Assembly: GCF_000775575.1 (NCBI RefSeq)
Contig: NZ_JRGN01000218.1
Span: 1-56,482, forward strand
Length of the DNA stretch: 56,482 nucleotides
DNA from: Planococcus sp. CAU13
GTDB taxonomy: Bacteria; Bacillota; Bacilli; Bacillales_A; Planococcaceae
Reading direction: 5' to 3'
Shown: in pieces, positions 40,853-49,122 of the stretch
How positions within the stretch are numbered: position 1 is the first letter of the stretch
How the letters are laid out: each line of letters starts with the position of its first letter
Program-made: the position numbers and the translations under genes
Notes under the pieces: generated by a model
The model's input: the letters and a program-made list of their open reading frames with translations, nothing else
What the model was told of the DNA's origin: nothing
Database searches by the model: none

Positions 40853-42325
40853 ATGACTAAGACCTTGATAGACAACAACAATGAAACTAAACCCAAAAAA
40901 GGTGGCCCTCCAAATAGAATAAATGATTTGAATTATAGTACATGGATGAAATTTCAAAAAAGTTTTTTTAGATTTAATACTGTACATGCTCTCATTGAAG
41001 AATATGTATACTTCTTTACAAAAGCTACTTGGCCGACTGGAGTACATTCAAATTCATTAATAATTGGTTTTAAAGATTTTGATGCTATTGCTATCCCATC
41101 ACCAAGAAACATAAATCATTTTAGCGACGTTGAAAGTTTAAAAGATTTAACAGCTATACTTGAAAATGAAAATAAGAAAGAGAAGACTTATGATTTAATT
41201 TTAATTGATCTGCTTTCATTAATTAAGGATAAAGACGGGCTAACAGACTTTTTAAATAATTTTTCAAATCAAATATTTGGAAATATGAAAAATATATTAA
41301 AAGAAGAGAGTTATTGTTCCGTGTTTGTTAGTACGGGAAATAGCGGAGGAGCAGGGTTTCCACTTCCTTGGGCTGTTGCTAAAGCGAGCCGTCAACACTT
41401 AAGATTGCGAGATGAAAAAGTTGCTTTAAAAGAAGATGATAATACGGTATTTTATTGTCTTATTATGCAAAATAAGATTGATGAAGACCAAGGTTTTGAA
41501 CTGGATCCTCGTCTTATTAATATGGCGAATGAAAATGTTGATATACCAGCTTGGACTCTTCCAGCAGCTCCCCCTCGAAAGAAAAATGAAGTACTACATC
41601 CCGCCAAATATCCAGAAACATTAGTTGCGGAGTTTATAAAGATTTTCACGAACCCTGGAGATAATGTTCTTGATCCGATGGTTGGCACCGGAAGTACAGT
41701 AATTGCAGCAATAGAAACAGATCGAAATGGTTATGGTATTGAATTAAACGAAAAATATGCTGACATTGCTTCTCAAAGAGTAGCTGAAAAATTCGAACCA
41801 ACTTTATTTGAAGATTTTTTGCCACAGGTAAGAGGGGTAATATTAAATGCGGACGCTACTCAAATATCTCGAATAGAGGATTTAAAAAATGTAAAGTTTC
41901 AATATAGCATCACAAGTCCACCTTATTGGTCTATGCTTTCAAATAAAGGAAGCGAAAATCAGAGGAAGAGAAGAGAGAAAAAATTAGACATAGTTTACTC
42001 GGAAAATGAGAATGATTTAGGTAATATCGAAAGTTATTTAGTGTTTATTAAAAAACTCGTAGAAATATACAATGACATAAGTGTTTATTTGAGTGAAGGT
42101 TCGTATATTACAATCATTGTGAAAAACATAAAAAGAGATCATATTGTTTACCCATTTGCTTGGGATTTGGTATCAGAATTATGTGGTCCTAATGGGAAAT
42201 ATAGTTATGTAGGAAATACATTGTGGTGTCAAGACAATATAGGACTAAAGCCTTTTGCGGTCGGTACACATTGGGTGAGCAATACCCTTCACAATTACTG
42301 TATCCATTTGAAAAAGAGAACTTAA
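40853..42325 (+). CDS. DNA methyltransferase (N6-adenine/N4-cytosine type), operon gene 4
   Basis: A 490-residue DNA methyltransferase. Motif X-like HPAKYPE (249-255), motif I DPMVGTGST (274-282), the acidic motif II loop GIELNEKY (295-302) and catalytic motif IV SPPYW (355-359) are all present. The order X-I-IV, with an N-terminal half (residues 110-210) that resembles a degenerate first motif IV region (TYDLILIDLLS), suggests a duplicated or permuted enzyme of the COG0863 kind. It would modify a specific DNA sequence. AAGGAGG precedes the ATG. Last gene of the helicase operon; it probably protects the host DNA from the other three proteins. Confidence 0.9.
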   Translation: MTKTLIDNNNETKPKKGGPPNRINDLNYSTWMKFQKSFFRFNTVHALIEEYVYFFTKATWPTGVHSNSLIIGFKDFDAIAIPSPRNINHFSDVESLKDLTAILENENKKEKTYDLILIDLLSLIKDKDGLTDFLNNFSNQIFGNMKNILKEESYCSVFVSTGNSGGAGFPLPWAVAKASRQHLRLRDEKVALKEDDNTVFYCLIMQNKIDEDQGFELDPRLINMANENVDIPAWTLPAAPPRKKNEVLHPAKYPETLVAEFIKIFTNPGDNVLDPMVGTGSTVIAAIETDRNGYGIELNEKYADIASQRVAEKFEPTLFEDFLPQVRGVILNADATQISRIEDLKNVKFQYSITSPPYWSMLSNKGSENQRKRREKKLDIVYSENENDLGNIESYLVFIKKLVEIYNDISVYLSEGSYITIIVKNIKRDHIVYPFAWDLVSELCGPNGKYSYVGNTLWCQDNIGLKPFAVGTHWVSNTLHNYCIHLKKRT

Positions 42326-42481
42326 AATCTTCATTTATTGTAATGATTATGTTGAAGGGAATATTATTAAAATATAGATTGCAATCCAATATTTGTTTGG
42401 TTATTGCTGTTCAGAAAAAGGAGATCATATGAGAATATGACCTTCTTTAGATTTATTTTAATTTCAATAATCGCTTACAAT

Positions 42482-42600
42482 GGAAAGAAAAATTCTTTGC
42501 GATTTTGACAACACCCTACAATTTATACTGTATGCAAAGGCACGCTGAATATATCAATATTTCGGTTGTGGTTTTTTCATTTTATTCATCCATATAAATT
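42482..42600. repeat. Dispersed AT-rich repeat family A, copy A1
   Basis: Contains GGAAAGAAAAATTCT, then TTTTGACAA, CCTACAATTTATACT and ATATATCAATATTTCGGTTGTGG. The same words, in order, appear at 47692-47850, 48945-49090 and (shorter) 55831-55890. It lies in the 750-bp gap downstream of the methyltransferase. The rest of that gap (42326-43082) has no convincing gene; open frames there lack ribosome binding sites. Confidence 0.65.
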
Positions 42601-42865
42601 ATACGGTTCCTATGGGAGCGAAGTTTAATATCCGTCAAAATTAAATACTCATGAAGCTATGGGGCAAGAATTTAATTATGTAGTTTTGATGTTAGGGGAT
42701 TATGATGCTAATGGAGAACTTTATGCAACATATAGACATATTACGATGTTGTACGAATGTTTTATCAGTTGGCAACGTGAACTAAAGAAAAACTCACACT
42801 CTTTATCATTATCAATAAGATTTAGCACAACGAGCAGTAAATATGTTGAATCAATAAAAATCCCC

Positions 42866-43000
42866 ACCCTGTGTCAAACTCAATTCAGTTCTAACTATGA
42901 TTGTATCAATAAAAAGCCGTATCCAATAACCGCGGGGTTAACGGATATGGCTATATTATTTTTCTCTAAGAAGTACTTATTAATGAAATTGTCATTATCT
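42866..43000 (+). repeat. MITE-like repeat family B, copy B3 (right end lost)
   Basis: Left end ACCCTGTGTC (42866-42875), central hairpin GCCGTATCC (42916-42924) with GGATATGGC (42943-42951), then the T-rich run and AAGAAGTACTTATTAATG, aligned with copies at 45575, 52994 and 55189. The right terminal inverted repeat is not recognisable. Confidence 0.65.
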
Positions 43001-43082
43001 TGTTTTCGGTTATAAATCAATCCATATATACCTTGTTTCTCCAGGTTAAAACTCTAAAATATTTCAAAGCACAGTCTCTAAT

Positions 43083-43445
43083 TTAATCTCCAGTATATCT
43101 ATTTACAGTTATTGAGTAATGGTATATTTCAATATCTGCAGCGATAAAGCCTCTTCTTTGAGCACCTTTTAAAGTGTGAAACATATTTTCTCGTCCAACT
43201 CCATTATCTGTATGGATGTAAACCCTGTTGACATAGTATCCTCTTTCGCAAAAAATCTTCACTAAATCATATCCGGTGGGAAGAAGGTTTCCTTGTGCGT
43301 CTTCTCCTAAGTCATGATCAAGAGATAGTATGTTTACATCGTAGTTCTCTATGAAATTTATAGCTTCTTCTACATTCCTAGCTACCACGAAACCTTCGGG
43401 ACAATCCCTTAAATCATCCACATATAAATTAATTTCTCTATTCAA
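43083..43445 (-). CDS. Cyclic-phosphate processing receiver (cREC) domain protein
   Basis: A 120-residue receiver-fold protein with the cREC signature: INLYVDDLRDCPEG (D10, D11), NILSLDHDLGED (D43, H44, D45) and VYIHTDNGVGRENM with His78. cREC domains are predicted to act on cyclic phosphates and recur in nucleic-acid repair and phage-conflict gene clusters. No output domain is attached. The TTG at 43445 is chosen because AGGAGG lies 7 bases upstream. It reads leftward next to an unknown gene and near the S24-type repressor. Confidence 0.8.
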   Translation of the reverse strand: MNREINLYVDDLRDCPEGFVVARNVEEAINFIENYDVNILSLDHDLGEDAQGNLLPTGYDLVKIFCERGYYVNRVYIHTDNGVGRENMFHTLKGAQRRGFIAADIEIYHYSITVNRYTGD

Positions 43446-43642
43446 TGAGTAGCCTCCTATTAACAAATATTTAAATTTAAAACAGTTTCAGCTTCTAGCG
43501 AATATTGTTTGACAGAGTAAGACATTTGATGTCTTTATCGCAATTGATTCTCACTTTTGTAAAGGATTTGACTTAAGAAAAGTTTTTATTACAGAAAGAA
43601 TAAAAATACGCTAAAAGAGAAATGTCATATAAACCAAGTAAA

Positions 43643-44080
43643 TTATTTAGTTGGCAAAGTGTATACATTAAAAAAGTCGAACTTAGATTTATCTAGGATT
43701 TCTTCGACTTCTACATTGATTTGACGGATTTTATTATTGATGTTTTTTAAAATTTCAGGAACATCTTCAATAAAACGCATTTTTTCCTCTCTGGAAACAA
43801 CTTCAGTAAAAGGCTCATCAAAAGAACCTTCTGTTAATAATTTTTTTAATCCAGGAAATTGGGAAGTGGAAATATAAATTTCATTTTTAGTAACATCGAT
43901 ATGATAAGCGAAACCATTTACTGCAATCTCTATCTCTTTCAAGTAAGTTTCTTTCAATAGATTGACAATTGTTTCTTTCAGTTGGTAAGTACGCTCAATA
44001 ATTTCTGAATTATTTCGCTTTAAAAGTTCCCCATTCTTGTAAATACCTTCAACCGCTTCGCCGATTTCATTATATCTCAC
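43643..44080 (-). CDS. Hypothetical protein, divergent from the S24 repressor
   Basis: A 145-residue soluble protein opening MRYNEIGEAVEGIYKNGEL, predicted mostly helical, with a long amphipathic C-terminal region (NNKIRQINVEVEEIL). No family recognised. The GTG at 44080 is supported by AGGAG 8 bases upstream. It starts 145 bp from, and divergent to, the S24 repressor, with promoter elements for both in the shared spacer, so it is a likely repressor target. Confidence 0.6.
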   Translation of the reverse strand: MRYNEIGEAVEGIYKNGELLKRNNSEIIERTYQLKETIVNLLKETYLKEIEIAVNGFAYHIDVTKNEIYISTSQFPGLKKLLTEGSFDEPFTEVVSREEKMRFIEDVPEILKNINNKIRQINVEVEEILDKSKFDFFNVYTLPTK

Positions 44081-44118
44081 AATTAACACTCCTTTTTATT
44101 AGGTATACATCTAATTAG

Positions 44119-44147
44119 AACATAACCTATTGTGAATTTTAAATCAA
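44119..44147 (-). promoter_or_regulatory. Candidate leftward promoter of the 145-residue gene
   Basis: Minus-strand TTGATT (44142-44147) and TATGTT (44119-44124) with a 17-bp spacer, located 39 bp from the GTG start. Confidence 0.45.
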
Positions 44148-44173
44148 CGAATTTAAAAATAATAATTTATTTA

Positions 44174-44202
44174 TTGAATTCTAATTCAAAAAAGAATAGT
44201 AT
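44174..44202 (+). promoter_or_regulatory. Candidate promoter/operator of the S24 repressor
   Basis: TTGAAT (44174-44179) and TAGTAT (44197-44202) with a 17-bp spacer. The -35 is part of the 16-bp palindrome TTGAATTCTAATTCAA (44174-44189), a good candidate for the repressor's own operator. Confidence 0.5.
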
Positions 44203-44225
44203 ATAGTTAGAAAGGATTTGATAAG

Positions 44226-45071
44226 ATGGATATAAGTAAAGAAGAATTAGATATATTGAGTCAAAGACCATCTATTGTTTATGATCATTTTTTAAAGTCA
44301 AATTTATCAAGAAACAACCTTTCTCTAACTGAAGTAGCTAATTTATCAGAAGAGTTCGGTCAAAAAGTTACAGTTTCTTATTTGAGCAAGTTAAAGAATG
44401 GGAAGTTGCCTCCACCTTCTTATAAGATAACTCTTATATTGGCTAAGATTTTTCAAAGAGATCCTGAAATATTTTTGGCTGCTAGTTTAGCGGATAGCGA
44501 TGAATATAACAGAGTCGAATTGGTGAATGCATTAAGATGGGCTTTTCCAGAAGATAGTGAAATCCAAATAAAAAAAAGAGTAGAAGATACATTTCTTTTA
44601 AGATTCTTAAACATAGGAAAAAGCGAAACTTCATTATTACTAGAAAAATCAATTTCGAAAAAATACGAAATTACGGGTACAAATGATAAGTCAGAAATTC
44701 GTGAAGTACCTTTACTATCAAAAATTTTCTCTAAAACAAATATCTATTCGAACGATTTCATTAAAGAATGGACTTATATAAAGACATCTAGAAAAAAATT
44801 ATTCTACTTTATTATGAATGATGATTCTATGAAAACTAATCGTATATTTAAAAACGATAGACTATTAATTGATAGCGAAGAGGAAATTCAAGACGGAGAT
44901 ATTGCTTTAATAAATATTGATGAAAATGAGGGAATCATTAGGAAAATCAAAAAGTTGACGAACGAATCATATATCGTATATACAGATAACCCGGAGGTGG
45001 AACCAGTGGTTATAACTAAAAAAGAAATAAAAATAAGGGGGAAAGTAATAGAAATTCTCGTTTCTCTCTAA
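44226..45071 (+). CDS. XRE-HTH repressor with S24/LexA-like C-terminal domain
   Basis: A 281-residue phage-type repressor. The N-terminal helix-turn-helix lies at about residues 33-75 (SLTEVANLSEE, VSYLSKLKNGK). A linker follows, and the C-terminal half is an S24-type fold with Ser201 in NDDSMKT and Lys240 in GIIRKIKK, a Ser-Lys spacing close to LexA and CI. No Ala-Gly cleavage site is obvious before the domain, so self-cleavage is not assured. The family controls SOS-inducible genes. AAAGGA precedes the ATG. Divergent from the 145-residue gene across a spacer with a palindrome over the -35. Confidence 0.88.
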   Translation: MDISKEELDILSQRPSIVYDHFLKSNLSRNNLSLTEVANLSEEFGQKVTVSYLSKLKNGKLPPPSYKITLILAKIFQRDPEIFLAASLADSDEYNRVELVNALRWAFPEDSEIQIKKRVEDTFLLRFLNIGKSETSLLLEKSISKKYEITGTNDKSEIREVPLLSKIFSKTNIYSNDFIKEWTYIKTSRKKLFYFIMNDDSMKTNRIFKNDRLLIDSEEEIQDGDIALINIDENEGIIRKIKKLTNESYIVYTDNPEVEPVVITKKEIKIRGKVIEILVSL

Positions 45072-45150
45072 AAATTTTGAAGTCGATCTTTATTGAATAT
45101 CTGTTTCAAGCTTTAATTAAAAGTACATTGGTGAAAAGGCGGTGTTCAAA

Positions 45151-45555
45151 GTGAAAATATTCAAGGAAATATTGAGAGAACAGAACCACGAAAACTTGAA
45201 AGCTTATCTGAGGAATCATTCCATTTATAATGTCATGGAAGGTAGCCTCGATTATATAATGGAGCAGCTGAAGTCAATTGAATCAGTTTCAACTGGCGCG
45301 AAGCTCAAACTGGAGTGGGATGATTTTAACGATGTTTGGGATATAGTGATGGAGCAGGAAGGGGAAATATATTCAATCTCATGGGTTCCTTGGGAAGAAG
45401 CACTTGGTCACCTTGTCGATGAAGAGGAAGTTCTGAAAAAAGTTTCAATTGAAGAATTCGTTTTGATGACATTGTATGATTTAACGTTTTACGGTGTCGA
45501 CTATAAGAAAAGGGAAGCTAATATTGCAGAAATAATCGGCCGTATAGAAGATTAA
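45151..45555 (+). CDS. Hypothetical protein, possibly DUF6557-like
   Basis: A 134-residue soluble acidic protein (opening MKIFKEILREQNHENLKAYL, later SISWVPWEEALGHLVDEEEV and LMTLYDLTFYGVD). The W-(x)-P/W-E-LG and LTFYGF-like endings resemble a small Bacillales family I recall as DUF6557, with low certainty. GTG 45151 is preferred since AAAGGCGGTG precedes it. It is alone; a family B repeat begins about 20 bp after its stop. Confidence 0.6.
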   Translation: MKIFKEILREQNHENLKAYLRNHSIYNVMEGSLDYIMEQLKSIESVSTGAKLKLEWDDFNDVWDIVMEQEGEIYSISWVPWEEALGHLVDEEEVLKKVSIEEFVLMTLYDLTFYGVDYKKREANIAEIIGRIED

Positions 45556-45574
45556 TAAAATGCCTTTTTATCTA

Positions 45575-45708
45575 AAATCAAATTTAATTTATAAAATACA
45601 ATTTCATGAATAAGATGTCGTATTCAGTGGCCTCCAAGGTTGACGGATACGGCATTATTTTTTTATTTGGGAAGGTAAGCATTCATAACTATGCGCGACA
45701 CAAGGAGA
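45575..45708 (+). repeat. MITE-like repeat family B, copy B4 (left end degraded)
   Basis: Central hairpin GTCGTATTC (45617-45625) with GGATACGGC (45645-45653), T-run, then GAAGGTAAGCATTCATAACT and right end GACACAAGGAGA (45697-45708). The left terminal CCCTGTGTC is not recognisable. Orientation is the same as in the other three copies. The following 45709-45875 shows no gene. Confidence 0.65.
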
Positions 45709-45875
45709 TATGCGTACTGTAGGAAATGAGATTTTGAACCTATTCCTTGTATCGAACTAATTTTTATTTATTACAAATAGAATCCTGGATCTAAACTCTC
45801 CTGCCAAATACTCCCTGTTAATGATAAACTGAAAAGATAGATAACATTCTAAAAAAGCTTGATAAGGAGCACAGG

Positions 45876-46252
45876 ATGACATACTCACTAGAAACATTCT
45901 CACATCTGGAGCATTCAAAAGAATTCGCTCGGCTGCATCAAAAATTTCACCAATTCAATCCTTTAAAGGTGCTGCGTGTCGATAAGTTTGAGATTCGCCA
46001 TTCGAATATATTGGCCTGACTGCTGAATCCCGATTAGACGTATCAATTGAGTGGTTTATTCCTAAAGAAGTTACTACCGTGACTTGTCATGCGCGCAGAG
46101 AACGAAGGAAAAGGGGAGGGAATCGACTTTTTGTGTTACTCCATACCTCATTCCATGAGGCCGAAGTGGCATGGGAAGTGAAGGCTCATACCAACCGGTT
46201 GATCGATTTACTCGTTCATGGGACGTCCCAAAAACTGGTACTAGGACTATAA
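45876..46252 (+). pseudogene. PD-(D/E)XK nuclease family (PDDEXK_4) pseudogene
   Basis: From ATG 45876 (AAGGAG upstream) the frame reads MTYSLETFSHLEHSKEF, then PLKVLRVDKFEIRHSNILA, the hallmark opening of PDDEXK_4 proteins. It then meets a stop at LA-stop-LLNPD, and further stops and frame changes; matching segments continue as RAENEGKGEGIDFL and VKAHTNRLIDLLVHGTSQKL to about 46250. It is decayed, so no nuclease is made. Confidence 0.75.
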
Positions 46253-46564
46253 AGGTGCCTATAAGCTATTTCAAAAAGTTGCTTTATCTGTCGAGGGGAT
46301 GACAAAGAAAAAGAGAGTATAAAATGATGAATTTGTTCTAGAAAGAATTAAACAAGAAGAAAAGTTTTCTTAGAAAAAGATTCCGAGTATATCAAAGGGC
46401 TGCCTTTCAAAAATTCTGCAACGAGGGTGGTATCAGTGATGAGAACCGGAATATTTATTCACCTTATCCATTGTTCATCGTGCCAGCATTCGCAGAAAGA
46501 AAGGATTGCAATGTTTTAGATAGTACTGCCCCAAAGAAGCTAAATCATAAGGAGGATAAAAGAT
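46253..46564. other. Decayed sequence between pseudogene and HEPN gene
   Basis: About 310 bp, likely the remaining, degraded 3' part of the PDDEXK_4 gene and its surroundings. Frames are interrupted every 10-25 codons. A strong AAGGAGGATAAAAG ribosome binding site for the next gene is at its right end. Confidence 0.45.
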
Positions 46565-47557
46565 TTGAGTAATTATAAGTTTATTGCTTCTATACATAAT
46601 TTAAAAATTAAAGAGACTTTATCTAAAGGCATACTTTTTAAAGAAAACTTAAGAATTTCTAACAGCAAATCTAAATTAGAAGATTATATAGATGAATACT
46701 TTATATCAATTATCGGAAAACTTGAATATACTTCATTGATGGACTTGCCATACTTCTACAGTACAGCTTCGATTGAAGATCCAGAAATTATAATCAAAGA
46801 TGAAAAAGGAATGGATTTATTAAATTATTTCATCTTAAGCACTCAATCCTTTTCGAGTCTACTTTGGTTGGTTAAAGATAATAGTGTGAATGTAATTAAT
46901 GGTTTCATCGATTTAGAAGATGAAGTTAAAAGAAATTTTCATACAAACTACAGAACAACTTCTTTTTATAATAAGGAAGGAAAAACTGCAATTGTAGAAT
47001 TTACAAGAGAAGAGATAAACAAAGTTATATCACTTCATAAAAATTTATTTGTACCTTTTAATTTGGAAACGTCTATAAAGAATGAGCATACTTCAAAAGA
47101 AGCTTTTAATGGAAATCGGTTTGAACGAGTTTTTCATTCTATACAAGCGGCTAGATCAGAAGCTTATTTACCAAGTAGAATAGCTTTATTTATAACAGTA
47201 CTTGAAACGCTTTTATCAACTACAAGTTCAGAAGTAAGTCACAAGTTAAAAGAAAGGCTAGCTTGGTTACTTGGATCTAATTACTTTGAGAGAAAAGAAA
47301 TATTCGATAATTTAGGGTTAATATACAGTATTAGATCGGCATATGTTCATGGAAATACAATGCCTAAGAAAGGAAATAGTATTGAGAAGCTTGAGGGCCT
47401 ATCAAGTATTATTGAAGATTACACGAGAAAAATAGTATTGAAATTTTTAGAAGATGAAAGGATAAGAAACTTATATGTTGGTGTAGGAGAAGCAACTGAT
47501 AGAAGAATTGAAACCTGGTTGAATGAAATAGTCTTAGGAGGAGACGGGAAAATATAA
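46565..47557 (+). CDS. Apea-like HEPN domain protein
   Basis: A 330-residue soluble protein. The C-terminal 140 residues carry an Apea-type HEPN domain: ARSEAYLPSRIALFITVLETLLS opens the first helices and YSIRSAYVHGN contains the Rx4H motif (R257, H262) expected of an RNase active site. The N-terminal 180 residues are an Asn/Lys-rich domain of the kind that precedes HEPN in ApeA-like proteins. HEPN RNases act in abortive infection and toxin systems. The start is TTG at 46565 after AAGGAGG. Stand-alone, next to a nuclease pseudogene. Confidence 0.8.
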   Translation: MSNYKFIASIHNLKIKETLSKGILFKENLRISNSKSKLEDYIDEYFISIIGKLEYTSLMDLPYFYSTASIEDPEIIIKDEKGMDLLNYFILSTQSFSSLLWLVKDNSVNVINGFIDLEDEVKRNFHTNYRTTSFYNKEGKTAIVEFTREEINKVISLHKNLFVPFNLETSIKNEHTSKEAFNGNRFERVFHSIQAARSEAYLPSRIALFITVLETLLSTTSSEVSHKLKERLAWLLGSNYFERKEIFDNLGLIYSIRSAYVHGNTMPKKGNSIEKLEGLSSIIEDYTRKIVLKFLEDERIRNLYVGVGEATDRRIETWLNEIVLGGDGKI

Positions 47558-47691
47558 AAAAAATCTTAAATAGAAAAGATAGAAATCGCTTTTCAGGCAA
47601 AAAAAGATTCTCAGTATCCCTACAAATTTATTTGTTCAAAAAATAACGAATAATTCTCTCTAATAATAACTGTTAGATTCTTATTTAAAAA

Positions 47692-47850
47692 ACGCGTCCT
47701 AGGAAAATAAACAATTCTAAACGATTTCGATAATACACTACAATTTATTATTTATAGATTCCAACACCGGATGTTTCAGTATTTAATGTATAGTTTTCTT
47801 TTATTATTTCTCGTTATAAATTGTTTATGAATTGTGTCGTTGCCTGGGTA
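47692..47850. repeat. Dispersed AT-rich repeat family A, copy A2
   Basis: Opens CGTCCTAGGAAAATAAACAATTCTAAACGATTTCGATAATA in register with A3 (words AATTCTAAACG, ACACTACAATTTAT, TATAAATTGTTTATGAATTGTG). It sits in the 548-bp gap between the HEPN and DUF5677 genes; the rest of the gap (to 48105) has only tiny frames. Confidence 0.6.
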
Positions 47851-48105
47851 AAAAATCCATTACGAAGGCAGGTGAGTTAATGAGAAAATTAGATCCTACC
47901 TAATAAATTGTTTTGAATTAAGCCATTCCAAGTGAAGTTAGAATAAAGAAAAATACACACGAGGAATTTAGTTATTCTTATATAGAAGGAATCGAAAACA
48001 TGTGTGAGGATATGCACAGAAGAAGATCACATGATAGGAAATTAACTGGCTATACTGTTTTAATTGTGTTGTTCATTGGTAATTTAAGTTTTAAGGAGGC
48101 TCATA

Positions 48106-48942
48106 ATGAATAATATTTCATCAATTACAGACTATCAAATACTTACAAAATGTATTACTTTTAGTGAATCAATGCTCAGCCGTTTTGGAGAAGAAAGTAA
48201 TTCAAAAATAGAATATGCCGTAATCCTTCCATTATATCGCCAAATAATAGAGCAATCAGAAGGAATTCGAATGCTAGGGAAAAATCAATTAGAAAGTTCG
48301 ACTAAAATATTAGCAAGAGGGGCATTTGAAACTTATTTAGCGATCCAGTACATTTTAAAAGATAAACGTAGAGTTAAAGATCGAGCAACCATGTATTATA
48401 TAGGTTATTTAAAAAACCAAATAAATCATATTCAATCAGAATACGATTTAACAGATGATGTGAATGTCAAAGAAAATAAGTTGAAAGATATCGAGATATT
48501 CAAAGAAAAAGTCATGAATATCAAATATAGAAAAATTCGTGAAGAATGGGAAAGAACAAAAAAAGAACTAAATAAAAATAACCATAAAGGTGAAATTGAT
48601 AAAGAACCAAAATGGCATTCCTTATATAAGGGACCAAAATCTATTACCCAACTTATTGGAAAAGTAAATAATTATCAAACTAAACACTTGTATTCATATC
48701 TTTCTATTGAAGCGCATGGGTATGAAGCTTTAAATAGTTATGAGCAAAATAGAAAGTCAGTTGATGGAAATAAAGAAATGGAAGGGATACATGGAGAATA
48801 TCCCGAACTAATGGTCACTCTGGCAGCGGTGATGTTGAGTAAAGTGACTAATACAATTATCAATGAATTGTATCCGCAATATGCACAGGAGGAATTGCGC
48901 TTCGCAAAAGAAAGTGGAGTTATGTATAAAAACTCTCATTAA
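48106..48942 (+). CDS. DUF5677 domain-containing protein
   Basis: A 278-residue, nearly all-helical soluble protein. The segment SSTKILARGAFETYLAIQYILKD with a following RVKDRATMYYIGYLKNQI and the late HLYSYLSIEAHGYEAL motif match the DUF5677 layout. The domain recurs in genomic islands and defence neighbourhoods; its biochemical role is unknown. AAGGAGG precedes the ATG. It is alone, followed directly by a family A repeat. Confidence 0.75.
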   Translation: MNNISSITDYQILTKCITFSESMLSRFGEESNSKIEYAVILPLYRQIIEQSEGIRMLGKNQLESSTKILARGAFETYLAIQYILKDKRRVKDRATMYYIGYLKNQINHIQSEYDLTDDVNVKENKLKDIEIFKEKVMNIKYRKIREEWERTKKELNKNNHKGEIDKEPKWHSLYKGPKSITQLIGKVNNYQTKHLYSYLSIEAHGYEALNSYEQNRKSVDGNKEMEGIHGEYPELMVTLAAVMLSKVTNTIINELYPQYAQEELRFAKESGVMYKNSH

Positions 48943-48944
48943 AA

Positions 48945-49090
48945 TCGTGTCCCAAGGAAAGAAAAAATTCTAAACGGTTTTGACAATACACTACAATTTA
49001 TACTATATACATAGTTACAACGGATATATCAACATTACGGTTGTAGTTTTTCTATTCAAATATCTGTATAAATTGTTTGGAAATTGTGTT
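48945..49090. repeat. Dispersed AT-rich repeat family A, copy A3 (next to resolvase remnant)
   Basis: The best-preserved copy: CGTGTCCCAAGGAAAGAAAA, TTCTAAACGGTTTTGACAAT, ACACTACAATTTATACTATA and CAACATTACGGTTGTAGTTT. A TTGACA-like and TATACT-like pair suggests a promoter. A decayed serine resolvase follows immediately, so the repeat could be a former res/crossover site. Confidence 0.65.
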
Positions 49091-49122
49091 AATCCCTGGG
49101 GTGTTACTCCCTGAGAAGCGAA

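Noticed and set aside
42659-43015. 118-codon frame after the methyltransferase operon
   Set aside because: It spans repeat B3 and lacks a ribosome binding site; the content is better explained by the repeat.
44226-45071. Complete prophage
   Set aside because: Only a repressor-like gene is present; no integrase, terminase, capsid, tail or lysis genes can be seen.
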